Below, piece after piece: positions 35,601-43,907 of a stretch of DNA of 64,000 nucleotides. The stretch is from the NCBI RefSeq assembly GCF_032397745.1, contig NZ_CP135921.1:682001-746000 (forward strand), in the 5' to 3' direction. The notes beneath the pieces are model-generated. The model was given only the letters and a program-made list of their open reading frames with translations. It ran no database searches and was not told where the DNA came from. Position 1 is the first letter of the stretch; each line of letters opens with the position of its first letter. A program made the translations under genes and the position numbers. This DNA comes from Bradyrhizobium prioriisuperbiae. GTDB lineage: Bacteria; Pseudomonadota; Alphaproteobacteria; Rhizobiales; Xanthobacteraceae.

Positions 35601-36352
35601 CGATCCTCTACAAGGTGCTGATCAGCAAGGGCGTGGCGCCGTTCACCGAAGCGGAGGCCGTGGACATCGAGACCAACGGACTGCCCTGGCCGCAGCTCGC
35701 AAGCGCGCCGGCGATGCTGGCGAAACGTCCGCAGCTCACCGCCGCGGCCGTGCCGACTTACATGCGGACGGCGGGCGTCATCGCCGGCCTCGCCAACCTC
35801 CTCCTCATGGTGACGTCGACAGGCGCGGACGTTCTGGCCTTCCAGCCGGAGGAGGAGGAGGAGGAGCCGCTGCCGGACTTCAAGAAGTACTTGTCCTGGG
35901 GGACGCTGTTCTGCAGCGCGACGGCGCAGGTCTTGAGCGCGCCCTTCAATCTGATGAACGGCCTGTCGGGCGCGGCGGACGGCTGGACACTCGGTGTCTG
36001 GCTCGGGTCCCTGTTCCCGTTCGGATGCGATTTGATCGCCACCGGCGCGACGGGCGGCCTGATGCGCTTCACGGATCAGTACGGTCCGCCCATCGATACC
36101 TGCTTCGGGGCGGTCATGATCACCGTGGCCGCGATCGCCCTGCATGAGCAGGGCGACGACAAGGCGGCCTATACGGGATGGGACCAGGCCAACATCATCG
36201 TTCCGCAGATCGGACGTCTGTTCAAGTTCCTGATCATGACCAAGGACAGTGCGCCGACCGCCGCCGTCGCGCTGCCGACACTGGTCGCGCTGGACGTGCT
36301 GCTCGGCCTCGGCAGCACGGTGACGCAGCTGGGTGCCGCGATCGACGGGTGA
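32651..36352 (+). CDS. Large uncharacterised protein: propeller-like N-terminus, Ig-like middle, helical/hydrophobic C-terminus
   Basis: 1233 residues, family not recognised. No signal peptide. Residues about 10-420: repeated Trp/Gly/Asp-rich blade-like segments (WASLLAVDSSGDNLVLF, WMQWSAAGGWTAAALTG, MLWILRQSG), suggesting a beta-propeller or lectin-like fold. About 433-520: a carboxypeptidase-regulatory/Ig-like segment (MNLTVVDANQVPIPKALISVSS). About 610-830: long amphipathic helices. Near 840 a Ser/Gly linker (SSTSSSSGGGSGTGS). From about 900: hydrophobic helices broken by an acidic run (EEEEEEP near 1066). Starts 125 bases after the two-collar gene on the same strand. Composition matches the genome. 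Could be an envelope-inserting adhesin or pore-like protein; this is inference. Confidence 0.75.
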   Translation: MVATASDIQITASLIDDYLLTMDAPVGPNPNGRFVAVQDPTATAQWASLLAVDSSGDNLVLFTPDSSSHSGWSTATTSGVPVPSGASGEIARLAAFAQLGTTQALAYFPISTPIGNGNAATWMQWSAAGGWTAAALTGNAQNALGFTFQTDTYVDAAGNAYLYGVSGNISDGQGKHHTGAFFVVGYDPSGGDGTGAWDVLYEQLLDIFTPKITTGAAFRLLPGNDGGVNVVWIDQDIIYCQGATIAIDPTTSSPSFAMPGTPSSFASSLTGLTVSAIVPLPGSAGADNLLIVDGMGTLYMVLGYTQSIGAVSPLTGVDDSQPAGVVSASAGVDATGNLHVMVSETTTQMLWILRQSGSNGNTPSFDAWVPLGNTVSAIAAPAVMAGGPELFLVDPSLTAYHMTQNLTDLTWSTRAIAAPAASTATPTNIAGTSMNLTVVDANQVPIPKALISVSSDQPVVLLVAGVSYPIGPGTPPVQIQADPVGQACVLIETTTLSMPPLLFQVTNTDGSTAQRSCQGDQVELKQGETLPVPAHAPACVASRLAGQDPNWPLTASTLQNPTPPLLPLLNTTYPDPSGIVTSINNAGQWLLPQNVDTTTNTLSLANVAVKHWSIDFGRDGEAAKFQVLSEAEGFAARQHAQAQTAVGSIIGTIFGDVANFFKHAWQQLEKITVTIGTELTVIFNDALPLVVNTVREAGQALETIFSRIVQGVAGAAIDAYDAVKNAINWLKQLFEWDDILITQRVIRKAVTSGLTAAQGAIGTAESFVQAKFSTLQGDVTDFFTNLESYFEQTQTFNTMASGAGSSPLGGTGGALAGQPASTAYNQNGARSNYVHNHMKAYYSSTSSSSGGGSGTGSMQSVLSLIQSNVAGDTFNGHVHTLQTTLQAQVSDFRQFFDIVIVDLLKALNDLTNFALGAIEDIIIAILKLLSDAIDAMLGIWSNTTLDIPIISWLFTQITKTTDNPAGEPFTILNALSLVLAVPCTILYKVLISKGVAPFTEAEAVDIETNGLPWPQLASAPAMLAKRPQLTAAAVPTYMRTAGVIAGLANLLLMVTSTGADVLAFQPEEEEEEPLPDFKKYLSWGTLFCSATAQVLSAPFNLMNGLSGAADGWTLGVWLGSLFPFGCDLIATGATGGLMRFTDQYGPPIDTCFGAVMITVAAIALHEQGDDKAAYTGWDQANIIVPQIGRLFKFLIMTKDSAPTAAVALPTLVALDVLLGLGSTVTQLGAAIDG

Positions 36353-36407
36353 TGCATCGACGTCGCAGCGGTCGTGCGGGGAATGCTTGCCGTACAACCA
36401 TCACAAA

Positions 36408-36436
36408 CAACAACGGCCGGGACAAAGCCCGGCCGC
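36408..36436 (-). terminator. Hairpin between convergent genes
   Basis: Perfect 8-base arms CGGCCGGG (36414-36421) and CCCGGCCG (36428-36435), loop of 6. On the minus strand the tail TTGTTGTTTG is T-rich, so it most likely terminates the CheY-like gene. Confidence 0.65.
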
Positions 36437-36469
36437 AAATCTATCCAGCAGTGAAATCCGTCGCGCGTC

Positions 36470-36865
36470 TTACGCGTTGGCGTGATCCGGGAATACCGCT
36501 TCGATCTTGGTCTTCAGCGTCGCCGCGTTGAACGGCTTGACGATGTAGTTGTTCACGCCGGCCTTCTTGGCGGCGATGACGTTCTCGGTCTTGGATTCCG
36601 CGGTGATCATGATGAACGGGGTCATCGCCAGATTGGGATCGGCGCGGACCTCCTTCAGCAGGTCGTAGCCGGTCATCGGCTCCATGTTCCAGTCGGAAAT
36701 CACCAGACCGTACTTCTTGCCGCGCATCTTGTTGAGCGCCGCCGAGCCGTCGCTGGCATCGTCGATGTTCTCGAACCCGAGCTGTTTCAGAAGATTCCGA
36801 ATGATGCGGATCATGGTGCTGTAGTCATCCACCACCAGAACCGACATCGACAAATCCATCGCCAT
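36470..36865 (-). CDS. Single-domain CheY-like response regulator
   Basis: 131 residues, receiver domain only. Acidic pair VVDDY, phospho-acceptor Asp58 in VISDWNMEPMTG, Thr in MITAESK, Lys in IVKPFNAATL. The WNMEP and YDLLK pattern and a C-terminal aromatic resemble chemotaxis CheY. GGGAG lies eight bases before the ATG at 36865. No chemotaxis operon is adjacent. CheY acting on the flagellar motor is the most likely role but other single-domain regulators are possible. Confidence 0.9.
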   Translation of the reverse strand: MAMDLSMSVLVVDDYSTMIRIIRNLLKQLGFENIDDASDGSAALNKMRGKKYGLVISDWNMEPMTGYDLLKEVRADPNLAMTPFIMITAESKTENVIAAKKAGVNNYIVKPFNAATLKTKIEAVFPDHANA

Positions 36866-37106
36866 CACATGTGCTCCCTGTCGCCGTCCTGGCGCGCCCC
36901 CGCTGATGCCGCGGTGGGATGGCCCCGCCGGCTTGGCACCGCGATGTCACGGCCCCTGCGGAAAATGCCGGGGCTGTTCCACTCGCTCTCAACACCTAGC
37001 ATCAGCCCTTAAACAGCACGTTAACCGGCCACCATCGGACCCGCTCCTGGAACGGCGCCCTGCCGGCTTGACTTCCGGCACGGGGAGGCTTCACCGTCGC
37101 CCGATC

Positions 37107-38111
37107 ATGACCGCTCCTTCGCCTCCGCAGACTGCGATGCCGACCGATTTCACCGTTATTCGCGACAACACTCCCCTCGACGCAATCCCCAGGGGCGCCG
37201 TGGTGGCGCTCGGCAATTTCGACGGCGTCCATCTCGGGCACCGGGCGGTGATATCGGCCGCGCTCGATATGGCCCGCGTCCGCGGCCGGCCGGCGCTGGC
37301 CGTGACGTTCGAGCCGCATCCGCGCAGCTTTTTCAGCCCCAACACCCCACAATTCAAACTTACCGACCTGCCGGACAAGCTGCGGCTGCTGGCCTCGACC
37401 GGGCTCACCGGCGCGGTGGTGATGACTTTCGACGCCGCGCGCGCCCGCACCACCGCCATGGACTTCATTAACCACGATCTGATCGGGCGGCTCGGCATCA
37501 GCGGCATTTCGGTCGGCTTCGACTTCCATTTCGGCAAGGGCCGCACCGGCTCGCCGGCGCTGCTGGCGGCCGAGGCGCCCAAGCTCGGCATCGAGGTGCA
37601 CATCCAGTCGCATATCGATGTCGAGGGACGGGCGGTGTCGTCGACCGCCATCCGCAATGCGCTGGGACAGGGCCAGCTCGATGAGGCCGGCGCGCTGCTC
37701 GGCTATCCCTGGTTCATCTCCGGCGAGGTGATCCATGGCGAGAAGCGCGGGCGCGATCTCGGCTACCCCACCGCCAATATCCGGCTCGATCCGGCCTGCG
37801 GGCTCCGGCACGGCATCTATGCGGTGCGGATCGGGCGCGGCAGCGAACGCTTCGACGGCGTGGCGAGCTTCGGCCGCCGCCCGACCTTCGACAACGGCGC
37901 CCCGCTGCTCGAGGTGTTCCTGTTCGATTTCAAGGGCGATCTCTACGGCAGCCGGCTCGATGTCGCCTTCATCGCCTATCTGCGCGAAGAGCTGAAATTC
38001 GAGGGCATCGAACCGCTGATCCGGCAGATGGATGACGACAGCGCCCGGGCCCGGGCGGCACTGGCGGCCGCGCCGGAGGCGTTTCCACCCCTTGGGATTG
38101 TCACGGATTGA
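37107..38111 (+). CDS. ribF: Bifunctional riboflavin kinase/FAD synthetase
   Basis: 334 residues. The N-terminal FMN adenylyltransferase domain has VALGNFDGVHLGHRAVI (nucleotidyltransferase HxGH), EPHPRSFF and the VGFDFHFGKGRTGSPALL segment. The C-terminal riboflavin kinase domain has GYPTANI, YAVRI and GRRPTFDNGAPLLEVFLFDF. It makes FMN and then FAD. The ATG at 37107 gives the expected start. In Rhizobiales ribF usually lies next to ileS; here a padR/DUF1048 pair separates them. Confidence 0.96.
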   Translation: MTAPSPPQTAMPTDFTVIRDNTPLDAIPRGAVVALGNFDGVHLGHRAVISAALDMARVRGRPALAVTFEPHPRSFFSPNTPQFKLTDLPDKLRLLASTGLTGAVVMTFDAARARTTAMDFINHDLIGRLGISGISVGFDFHFGKGRTGSPALLAAEAPKLGIEVHIQSHIDVEGRAVSSTAIRNALGQGQLDEAGALLGYPWFISGEVIHGEKRGRDLGYPTANIRLDPACGLRHGIYAVRIGRGSERFDGVASFGRRPTFDNGAPLLEVFLFDFKGDLYGSRLDVAFIAYLREELKFEGIEPLIRQMDDDSARARAALAAAPEAFPPLGIVTD

Positions 38112-38127
38112 TCCCGATCTCCGTTCG

Positions 38128-38493
38128 TTACGGTTCATTGCCCGCGACGCGATCAATGGCCTCGACCAGCCGTTTCCGCTCCTTGTCGATCCACTGGCCC
38201 TCCGCGTAGTTCTGGAGAAACGTCTCCACGAACTCCACCGGGTTTTCCCCGACGATCGCACGGATCGGTGTTCCGCTCGCCGCGCTCTGCTCGAAGAGAT
38301 CGACGAGATCCTCCAGCATCGACACCACGGTGTCGCCTTTCGTGATCCCGCCGAAATACGTCAGGTACCGATCCAGTGCCTCGATCGCCGTGCGATAGTT
38401 CGTAGGAAGCTGCTTCGTGCGCTCCTTGTACTGCCAGTAGCGCTTCTTCTGCTCAATCGACCCTGTGACCTTTTCGATCCACCCTGCAACCAT
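38128..38493 (-). CDS. DUF1048 family protein
   Basis: 121 residues: WIEKVTGSIEQKKRYWQYKERTKQLPTNYRTAIEALDRYLTYFG ... DLFEQSAASGTPIRAIVG. This is the DUF1048 pattern, a small helical protein that nearly always accompanies a PadR regulator, as here. It begins 2 bases past the padR stop, so the pair is co-transcribed. Most known members are in Bacillota and Actinomycetota, which suggests transfer. Function unknown; possibly a partner or effector of the PadR protein. Confidence 0.88.
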   Translation of the reverse strand: MVAGWIEKVTGSIEQKKRYWQYKERTKQLPTNYRTAIEALDRYLTYFGGITKGDTVVSMLEDLVDLFEQSAASGTPIRAIVGENPVEFVETFLQNYAEGQWIDKERKRLVEAIDRVAGNEP

Positions 38494-38495
38494 GT

Positions 38496-38825
38496 CTAAG
38501 TCCTTCCTTCGCGAAGCTGTTCGAGTCGTTCTGTGAGGAAGCTCCACGTTCTCCAGAACTCGTCGAGATACTCTCGTCCCTGCGCGTTGAGCGAATACAC
38601 CTTGCGCGGCGGCCCCTTCTCGGACGGGATCTTCTTCACGTCGACAAAGCCGCGTTGCTCGATCCTGATCAGCAGGGCGTAGACGGTGCCTTCGGCGATG
38701 TCGGAGAAGCCCTGTTCCCGCAACCGTGCCGTGATCTCGTAGCCATACGCGGGCTGCACGGACAGAAGCGCGAGGACGATGCCCTCCAGCGTGCCCTTGA
38801 GCATCTCCGTCATCTGCTTGCCCAC
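38496..38825 (-). CDS. PadR-family transcriptional regulator
   Basis: 109 residues with the PadR winged helix: LKGTLEGIVLALLSVQPAYGYEITARLREQGFSDIAEGTVYALLIRIEQRGFV, wing KKIPSEKGPPRKVYSLNAQGREYL and a C-terminal dimerisation helix. The start is GTG at 38825 with AGGAGG upstream. Likely autoregulates the padR-DUF1048 operon through the inverted repeat in its promoter (38843-38886). Confidence 0.93.
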   Translation of the reverse strand: MGKQMTEMLKGTLEGIVLALLSVQPAYGYEITARLREQGFSDIAEGTVYALLIRIEQRGFVDVKKIPSEKGPPRKVYSLNAQGREYLDEFWRTWSFLTERLEQLREGRT

Positions 38826-38842
38826 GGGACCACCTCCTCGAT

Positions 38843-38886
38843 CTACTAAGCGTTACTAACTACTAGTATATAGCGTCACTTAGTAG
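38843..38886 (-). promoter_or_regulatory. AT-rich promoter with candidate PadR operator
   Basis: Inverted arms CTACTAAG (38843-38850) and CTTAGTAG (38879-38886) flank further TACTA motifs and the palindrome TACTAGTA (38861-38868). This AT-rich pocket stands out from its GC-rich surroundings and lies just upstream of the padR ribosome site. Confidence 0.55.
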
Positions 38887-39235
38887 TTGCCGTCAAGCCT
38901 ACGCAGCGACGGGGCCGGGACGTGTCGGCTCTTGCCACCTCAAGGTCCGAACAGCAGGTATCGTCAGACCATCAGCGACGGGTGCACCTAACCCAGAGGG
39001 GCAGACTCCCCTTGGGAGCCGAACGCCGAACTTTTGAGCCCGTTGCGGGCCTTTCCGATGCCCCGTCGGTTTGCTAATGAGCAGCCTATGACCGCGCGGC
39101 GCATCATCAGCAGCATTAGCGGCCCGGCTTCCGCCTGAGCGTCACGCTCGCGCGCAAGACCGGGATGGCCTCGTTACCCCCTGAAATTCCGCGCTGAATC
39201 GCTTTTTCGCGCCGTACCGCCGAGCCTTATTCATC
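38887..39235. other. Gene-free stretch upstream of ileS
   Basis: About 350 bases with no convincing coding frame, repeat or known RNA. Only short hairpins are visible, e.g. GCCCG TTG CGGGC near 39040. It presumably holds the ileS promoter. Confidence 0.5.
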
Positions 39236-42200
39236 ATGACCGACAAGCCGACCAAGACCGACGCTCCCGCCGAGGGGCATGACTATTCCAAGACCCTGTA
39301 CCTGCCGCAGACGGAATTCCCGATGCGCGCCGGCCTGCCGCAGCGCGAGCCGGAAATCCTGAAACGCTGGACCGAGATCGACCTGTACGGCCAGTTGCGA
39401 GCAACCGCGAAGGGCCGCGCCAAATTCGTGCTGCATGACGGGCCGCCCTATGCCAACGGCCACATCCATATCGGGCATGCGCTGAACAAGATCCTGAAGG
39501 ACCTGGTGACCCGCAGCCAGCAGATGCTCGGCTTCGATTCCAACTATGTGCCGGGCTGGGACTGCCACGGCCTGCCGATCGAATGGAAGATCGAGGAAGA
39601 GAACTACCGCTCCAAGGGCAAGCAGAAGCCGGACCTGAAAAATTCCGCCGCGATGATCGCGTTCCGGCGCGAATGCCGCGCCTACGCCACCCACTGGCTC
39701 GACGTGCAACGCGAGGAGTTCAAGCGGCTCGGCGTGGTCGGCGACTGGGCGCATCCCTACACCACCATGAGCTTCCCGGCGGAAGCCCAGATCGCGCGCG
39801 AGATCATGAAGTTCGCCGCCAACGGCACGCTGTATCGCGGCTCCAAGCCGGTGATGTGGTCGGTGGTGGAAAAGACCGCACTGGCCGAAGCCGAAGTCGA
39901 ATACGAGGACTACACCTCCGACGCGGTCTGGGTGAAGTTTCCGGTGGCGCAGATTGAACTCGCCTCGGGCAAGGACGCCTCGCCCGCCGTGGTGCAGGCG
40001 GTCACGCACGCCGCGGTGCTGATCTGGACCACCACGCCCTGGACGCTGCCCGGCAACCGCGCCGTCAGCTTCTCGTCGAAGATCGCCTACGGCCTGTATC
40101 GCGTCACCGACGCGCCCGCCGACAACTGGGCCAAGACGGGCGATCTCCTGATCCTTGCCGACGCACTGGCGGAGGCCGTGTTCAAGCAGGCGCGCGTGAC
40201 CAGCTTCGAGAAGGTCGGCGACCTGCCGGCCTCGGTGCTGGCCGCCATGGAATGCAGCCATCCGCTGGCCGGGCTCGACGGCGGCTATCAATTCCGCGTG
40301 CCGCTGCTCGACGGCGACCATGTGACCGACGACGCCGGCACCGGTTTCGTGCATACCGCGCCCGGTCACGGTCGCGAAGACTTCGACATCTGGACGAGCA
40401 ATGCCCGCGCCCTCGAAGCGCGCGGCATCAGCTCGACGATCCCCTACACGGTGGACGAAAACGGCGCGCTGACCGAGCAGGCACCGCACTTCACCGGCAA
40501 GCGCGTAATCAACGACAAGGGCGAGAAGGGCGACGCCAACGAGGCTGTCATCAAGGCGCTGAGCGCGCGCGGCATGCTGCTGGCGCGCTCGCGCCTGAAG
40601 CACCAGTATCCGCATTCCTGGCGCTCCAAGAAGCCGGTGATCTTCCGCAACACGCCGCAATGGTTCATCGCCATGGACAAGCCGATCGCCGACAACGGCA
40701 CGGCCAAGCCCGGCGACACGCTGCGCGCACGCGCGCTGCATGCGATCTCGGTGACCCGGTGGGTGCCCCCGCAGGGCCAGAACCGCATCAACGGCATGAT
40801 CAGCGGACGCCCGGACTGGGTGGTGTCGCGCCAGCGCGCCTGGGGCGTGCCGATCGCGGTGTTCGTGCGCGAACAGGGCGACGGCTCGGTCGAAATCCTC
40901 AAGGACGACACCGTCAACCTGCGTATCGCCGAGGCCTTCGTGCAGGAAGGCGCCGATGCCTGGTATGCCGAAGGTGCGCGCGAACGTTTCCTCGGATCGC
41001 TCGCGGCGGACGACTGGCACAAGGTCGACGACATCCTGGACGTCTGGTTCGATTCCGGCTCCACCCACGCCTTCGTGCTGGAGGACGCGCAGAATTTCCC
41101 GAGCCTCGCCGGCATCAAGCGCAAGATCGACGGCGGCCAGGACACCGTGATGTATCTGGAGGGTTCGGACCAGCATCGCGGCTGGTTCCACTCCTCGCTG
41201 CTGGAGAGCAGCGGCACCCGCGGTCGCGCGCCCTATGACGTGGTGCTGACCCACGGCTTCACGCTCGACGAGCAGGGCCGCAAGATGTCGAAATCGATCG
41301 GCAACACGGTGGAGCCGCAAAAGGTGATGGCGCAGTCCGGCGCGGATATCCTGCGGCTGTGGGTGGCGAGTTCCGACACCGCCGACGACCAGCGCATCGG
41401 CCCGGAAATCCTGAAGAACACCATCGAGACCTATCGCAAGCTGCGCAACACCATCCGCTGGATGCTCGGCACGCTGCGTCATTTCACCCCGGACGACCGG
41501 GTCGCGGTGACGGCGATGCCCGAACTCGAGCGGCTGATGCTGCACCGTCTCGCCGAGATCGACGCCGTGGTGCAGCAGGCCTATGCGGACTTCGACTACA
41601 AGACCGTGGTCTCAAGTCTTGCCGCGTTCATGAACACCGAACTGTCGGCGTTCTACTTCGACATCCGCAAGGATACGCTGTACTGCGATCCGCCGTCGTC
41701 GCTTCAGCGCAAGGCGGCGCTGACCACCGTCGACCTTTTGTGCGACGCCATCCTGAAGTGGCTGGCGCCGATCCTGTCGTTCACTTGCGACGAAGCCTGG
41801 CTGATGTATACCCCCGACGCCGAGCCGTCGGTGCACCTGACCACGTTCCGCGACGATCTCGCTGATTATCGCAATGATGCGCTGGCGAACAAGTGGGACA
41901 CCATCCGCGCGGTTCGCCGTGTCATCACCGGCGCGCTGGAGCTGGAGCGCGCGGCCAAGCGGATCGGCTCCTCGCTCGAAGCCTCCCCGCTGGTCTATGT
42001 CGCGGACGAAACGGTGTTCGAGATCCTGGCCGGCGTCGACCTCGCCGAGGTCGGCATCACCTCGAACGCGATGCTGAGCACCGAGGATCCGCCAGCGGAC
42101 GCTTTCGCCCTGAGCGACGTGCCCGGCGTGGCGGTGGTGATCGAAGCGGCCGTCGGCACCAAGTGCGCGCGCTCCTGGAAGATCCTGCCGACCGTCGGCA

Positions 42201-42280
42201 GCGATCCGGAGTATCCCGACGTTTCGCCACGCGACGCGCAGGCGCTGCGTGAATTGAAAGCGCTGGGCCATGCGGTCTGA
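39236..42280 (+). CDS. ileS: Isoleucyl-tRNA synthetase
   Basis: 1014-residue class Ia synthetase. HIGH as [20 protein letters not shown], editing-domain segments ([29 protein letters not shown]), KMSKS as [10 protein letters not shown], then the anticodon-binding helical domain. At the C-terminus the usual zinc-binding Cys cluster is reduced: [13 protein letters not shown] keeps one cysteine of the first pair and the second CxxC pair is absent. Its stop overlaps lspA by 11 bases, so ileS-lspA are coupled. Confidence 0.97.
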   Translation: MTDKPTKTDAPAEGHDYSKTLYLPQTEFPMRAGLPQREPEILKRWTEIDLYGQLRATAKGRAKFVLHDGPPYANGHIHIGHALNKILKDLVTRSQQMLGFDSNYVPGWDCHGLPIEWKIEEENYRSKGKQKPDLKNSAAMIAFRRECRAYATHWLDVQREEFKRLGVVGDWAHPYTTMSFPAEAQIAREIMKFAANGTLYRGSKPVMWSVVEKTALAEAEVEYEDYTSDAVWVKFPVAQIELASGKDASPAVVQAVTHAAVLIWTTTPWTLPGNRAVSFSSKIAYGLYRVTDAPADNWAKTGDLLILADALAEAVFKQARVTSFEKVGDLPASVLAAMECSHPLAGLDGGYQFRVPLLDGDHVTDDAGTGFVHTAPGHGREDFDIWTSNARALEARGISSTIPYTVDENGALTEQAPHFTGKRVINDKGEKGDANEAVIKALSARGMLLARSRLKHQYPHSWRSKKPVIFRNTPQWFIAMDKPIADNGTAKPGDTLRARALHAISVTRWVPPQGQNRINGMISGRPDWVVSRQRAWGVPIAVFVREQGDGSVEILKDDTVNLRIAEAFVQEGADAWYAEGARERFLGSLAADDWHKVDDILDVWFDSGSTHAFVLEDAQNFPSLAGIKRKIDGGQDTVMYLEGSDQHRGWFHSSLLESSGTRGRAPYDVVLTHGFTLDEQGRKMSKSIGNTVEPQKVMAQSGADILRLWVASSDTADDQRIGPEILKNTIETYRKLRNTIRWMLGTLRHFTPDDRVAVTAMPELERLMLHRLAEIDAVVQQAYADFDYKTVVSSLAAFMNTELSAFYFDIRKDTLYCDPPSSLQRKAALTTVDLLCDAILKWLAPILSFTCDEAWLMYTPDAEPSVHLTTFRDDLADYRNDALANKWDTIRAVRRVITGALELERAAKRIGSSLEASPLVYVADETVFEILAGVDLAEVGITSNAMLSTEDPPADAFALSDVPGVAVVIEAAVGTKCARSWKILPTVGSDPEYPDVSPRDAQALRELKALGHAV

Positions 42281-42806
42281 CACCGGCAGCGCAACGGCGG
42301 CTCCCGCGACCTCGTCTTCCCTGCGCTGGGGCGTGGTCGCGGCGCTGGCCACGATCGTCATCGACCAGGCCGCCAAATCCTGGCTGCTCTACAGCTTCGA
42401 TCTCCCCCGCCGCGGGGCGGTGGCGGTCACCCCGTTTTTCGACCTGGTGCTCGCCTGGAATACCGGCATCAGTTATGGCTGGTTCCAGAACGAGGGACCG
42501 CTGGGCCAGGCCATCCTGGTGGGGGTAAAGATCGTGGCCGTGGTCGCACTAGCGATCTGGATGGCCCGTTCCCAGGCCTGGATTGCGACCATCGGCCTCG
42601 GCCTGATCATCGGAGGCGCGATCGGCAACGCCATCGACCGGCTGATTTATGGCGCGGTGGTCGATTTTGCCCTGTTCCACGTCCAAATCGGGGGAGAAAC
42701 CCGCAACTGGTATGTGTTCAACCTCGCCGATGTGGCGATTGTTGCCGGGGTCGTAGGCCTCTTGTATGATTCCTTTTTTGGAAAAGTCGCCGTAAAAGCG
42801 CCCTGA
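42270..42806 (+). CDS. lspA: Prolipoprotein signal peptidase (signal peptidase II)
   Basis: 178 residues. Aspartyl protease of the inner membrane cleaving lipoprotein signal peptides. Four helices; catalytic aspartates in [15 protein letters not shown] and FNLADVAIV, with the conserved AWNTGISYG loop. Start overlaps the end of ileS. Confidence 0.95.
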   Translation: MRSDTGSATAAPATSSSLRWGVVAALATIVIDQAAKSWLLYSFDLPRRGAVAVTPFFDLVLAWNTGISYGWFQNEGPLGQAILVGVKIVAVVALAIWMARSQAWIATIGLGLIIGGAIGNAIDRLIYGAVVDFALFHVQIGGETRNWYVFNLADVAIVAGVVGLLYDSFFGKVAVKAP

Positions 42807-42912
42807 TGCCGGCCGAATACGGCTTGGGCGGCGGCCCAGTGGCCTGTGCAAGTTATTGAAGCAGAGCCGATTTCTGCGACCGTTGAAACGATGTGATCGG
42901 GATTACAGCACG

Positions 42913-43674
42913 ATGCGCAAGACCGAAGATGTTGGTCGGTATTTGGGTTGGCAGTCGCCCATGTCGAAGAGCTCGCTGACGCGCAGCCTGCGCGTGGCGG
43001 CTTGTGTGCTCGGCATCGGGCTTTGTCTCGCAACCGGCGCGGCGCGGGCGGGCGATGACGACGAAGACGATACGCCGCTCGAAGACCGCATCATGAAGAA
43101 CATCATGAGCGGCCTCGGCGGCACCAACATGGACAACAAGGGCATCGATTATCGCGAGCGCTCGCCGCTGGTGGTGCCGCGCTCGACGGATTTGCCGCCG
43201 CCGGAGGCCGGCAAGGCCGAGGCGACAACGCCCGCGAACTGGCCGAAGGATCCGACGGTTGCCCAGCGCAAGGCTTCGGCCGAAGCTGCCAAGCAGGCGA
43301 AGCCGGACATGTTCGAAATGAACCGGACGCTGACCCCCTCCGAACTGGCGCCGAAGCGGAGCAAATCGGCGCGCTCGACGACGGTCCAGCAGCCCGGCAG
43401 CACGCCCGACGCCTACGGCGGCACCGGCAGCGGACCGATGCTGAACCCCAATCAGCTCGGCTTCAGCAGCAGCATGATTCCCAGCCTCTTCAAGGGCAAT
43501 TCGACCGAGACCGGCAGCTTCAAGGGCGAACCGACCCGCGATAACCTAACCCAGCCGCCGGTGGGCTACCAGACGCCATCGCCGAACTATGCCTATGGCT
43601 CGGGCCCGATGAAGCCGCTCGACCAGCAGACCCCCAATCCGCTCGATCCCAATTCGGGCGTCAAGCGCAACTAA
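42913..43674 (+). CDS. Secreted hypothetical protein, proline/serine-rich
   Basis: 253 residues, or 237 if translation starts at 42961. A signal peptide (SLRVAACVLGIGLCLATGAARA) is followed by an acidic patch (GDDDEDDTPLEDR) and then a low-complexity mature region rich in Pro, Ser, Gly and Thr (STPDAYGGTGSGPMLNPNQLG). It looks unstructured. Similar proteins recur between lspA and the M16 peptidase genes in related genomes, to my knowledge, but no function is known. Confidence 0.7.
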   Translation: MRKTEDVGRYLGWQSPMSKSSLTRSLRVAACVLGIGLCLATGAARAGDDDEDDTPLEDRIMKNIMSGLGGTNMDNKGIDYRERSPLVVPRSTDLPPPEAGKAEATTPANWPKDPTVAQRKASAEAAKQAKPDMFEMNRTLTPSELAPKRSKSARSTTVQQPGSTPDAYGGTGSGPMLNPNQLGFSSSMIPSLFKGNSTETGSFKGEPTRDNLTQPPVGYQTPSPNYAYGSGPMKPLDQQTPNPLDPNSGVKRN

Positions 43675-43907
43675 GATCTGGCGTGCTGAGCCGATGCACG
43701 CGCGCGCTTGAGACACGAAGTCTTGAGATTTGGCCGGCATGTTGCGGCTCGACAAATCCGCAACCGTCCGCATGATCAGCCGCGGGATCGTCGTCATCTG
43801 CTTATCTTCGAGCCAACTTACTTTGAAATGTATTGCGCGTATCCCGATCGCACAGCCGGCGCCCTTCCCGCGCACGCCGCGCTAGACTGCGATCCATCAG
43901 CGAGAGC

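Noticed and set aside
30946..36352. Calling the collar region a prophage remnant
   Set aside because: No capsid, terminase, portal, lysis, integrase or other tail genes are present. The collar proteins carry signal peptides, which virion proteins would not need.
39227..41545. A 772-codon minus-strand frame across ileS
   Set aside because: Antisense to a complete isoleucyl-tRNA synthetase. The product is His/Arg/Ala-rich without motifs.
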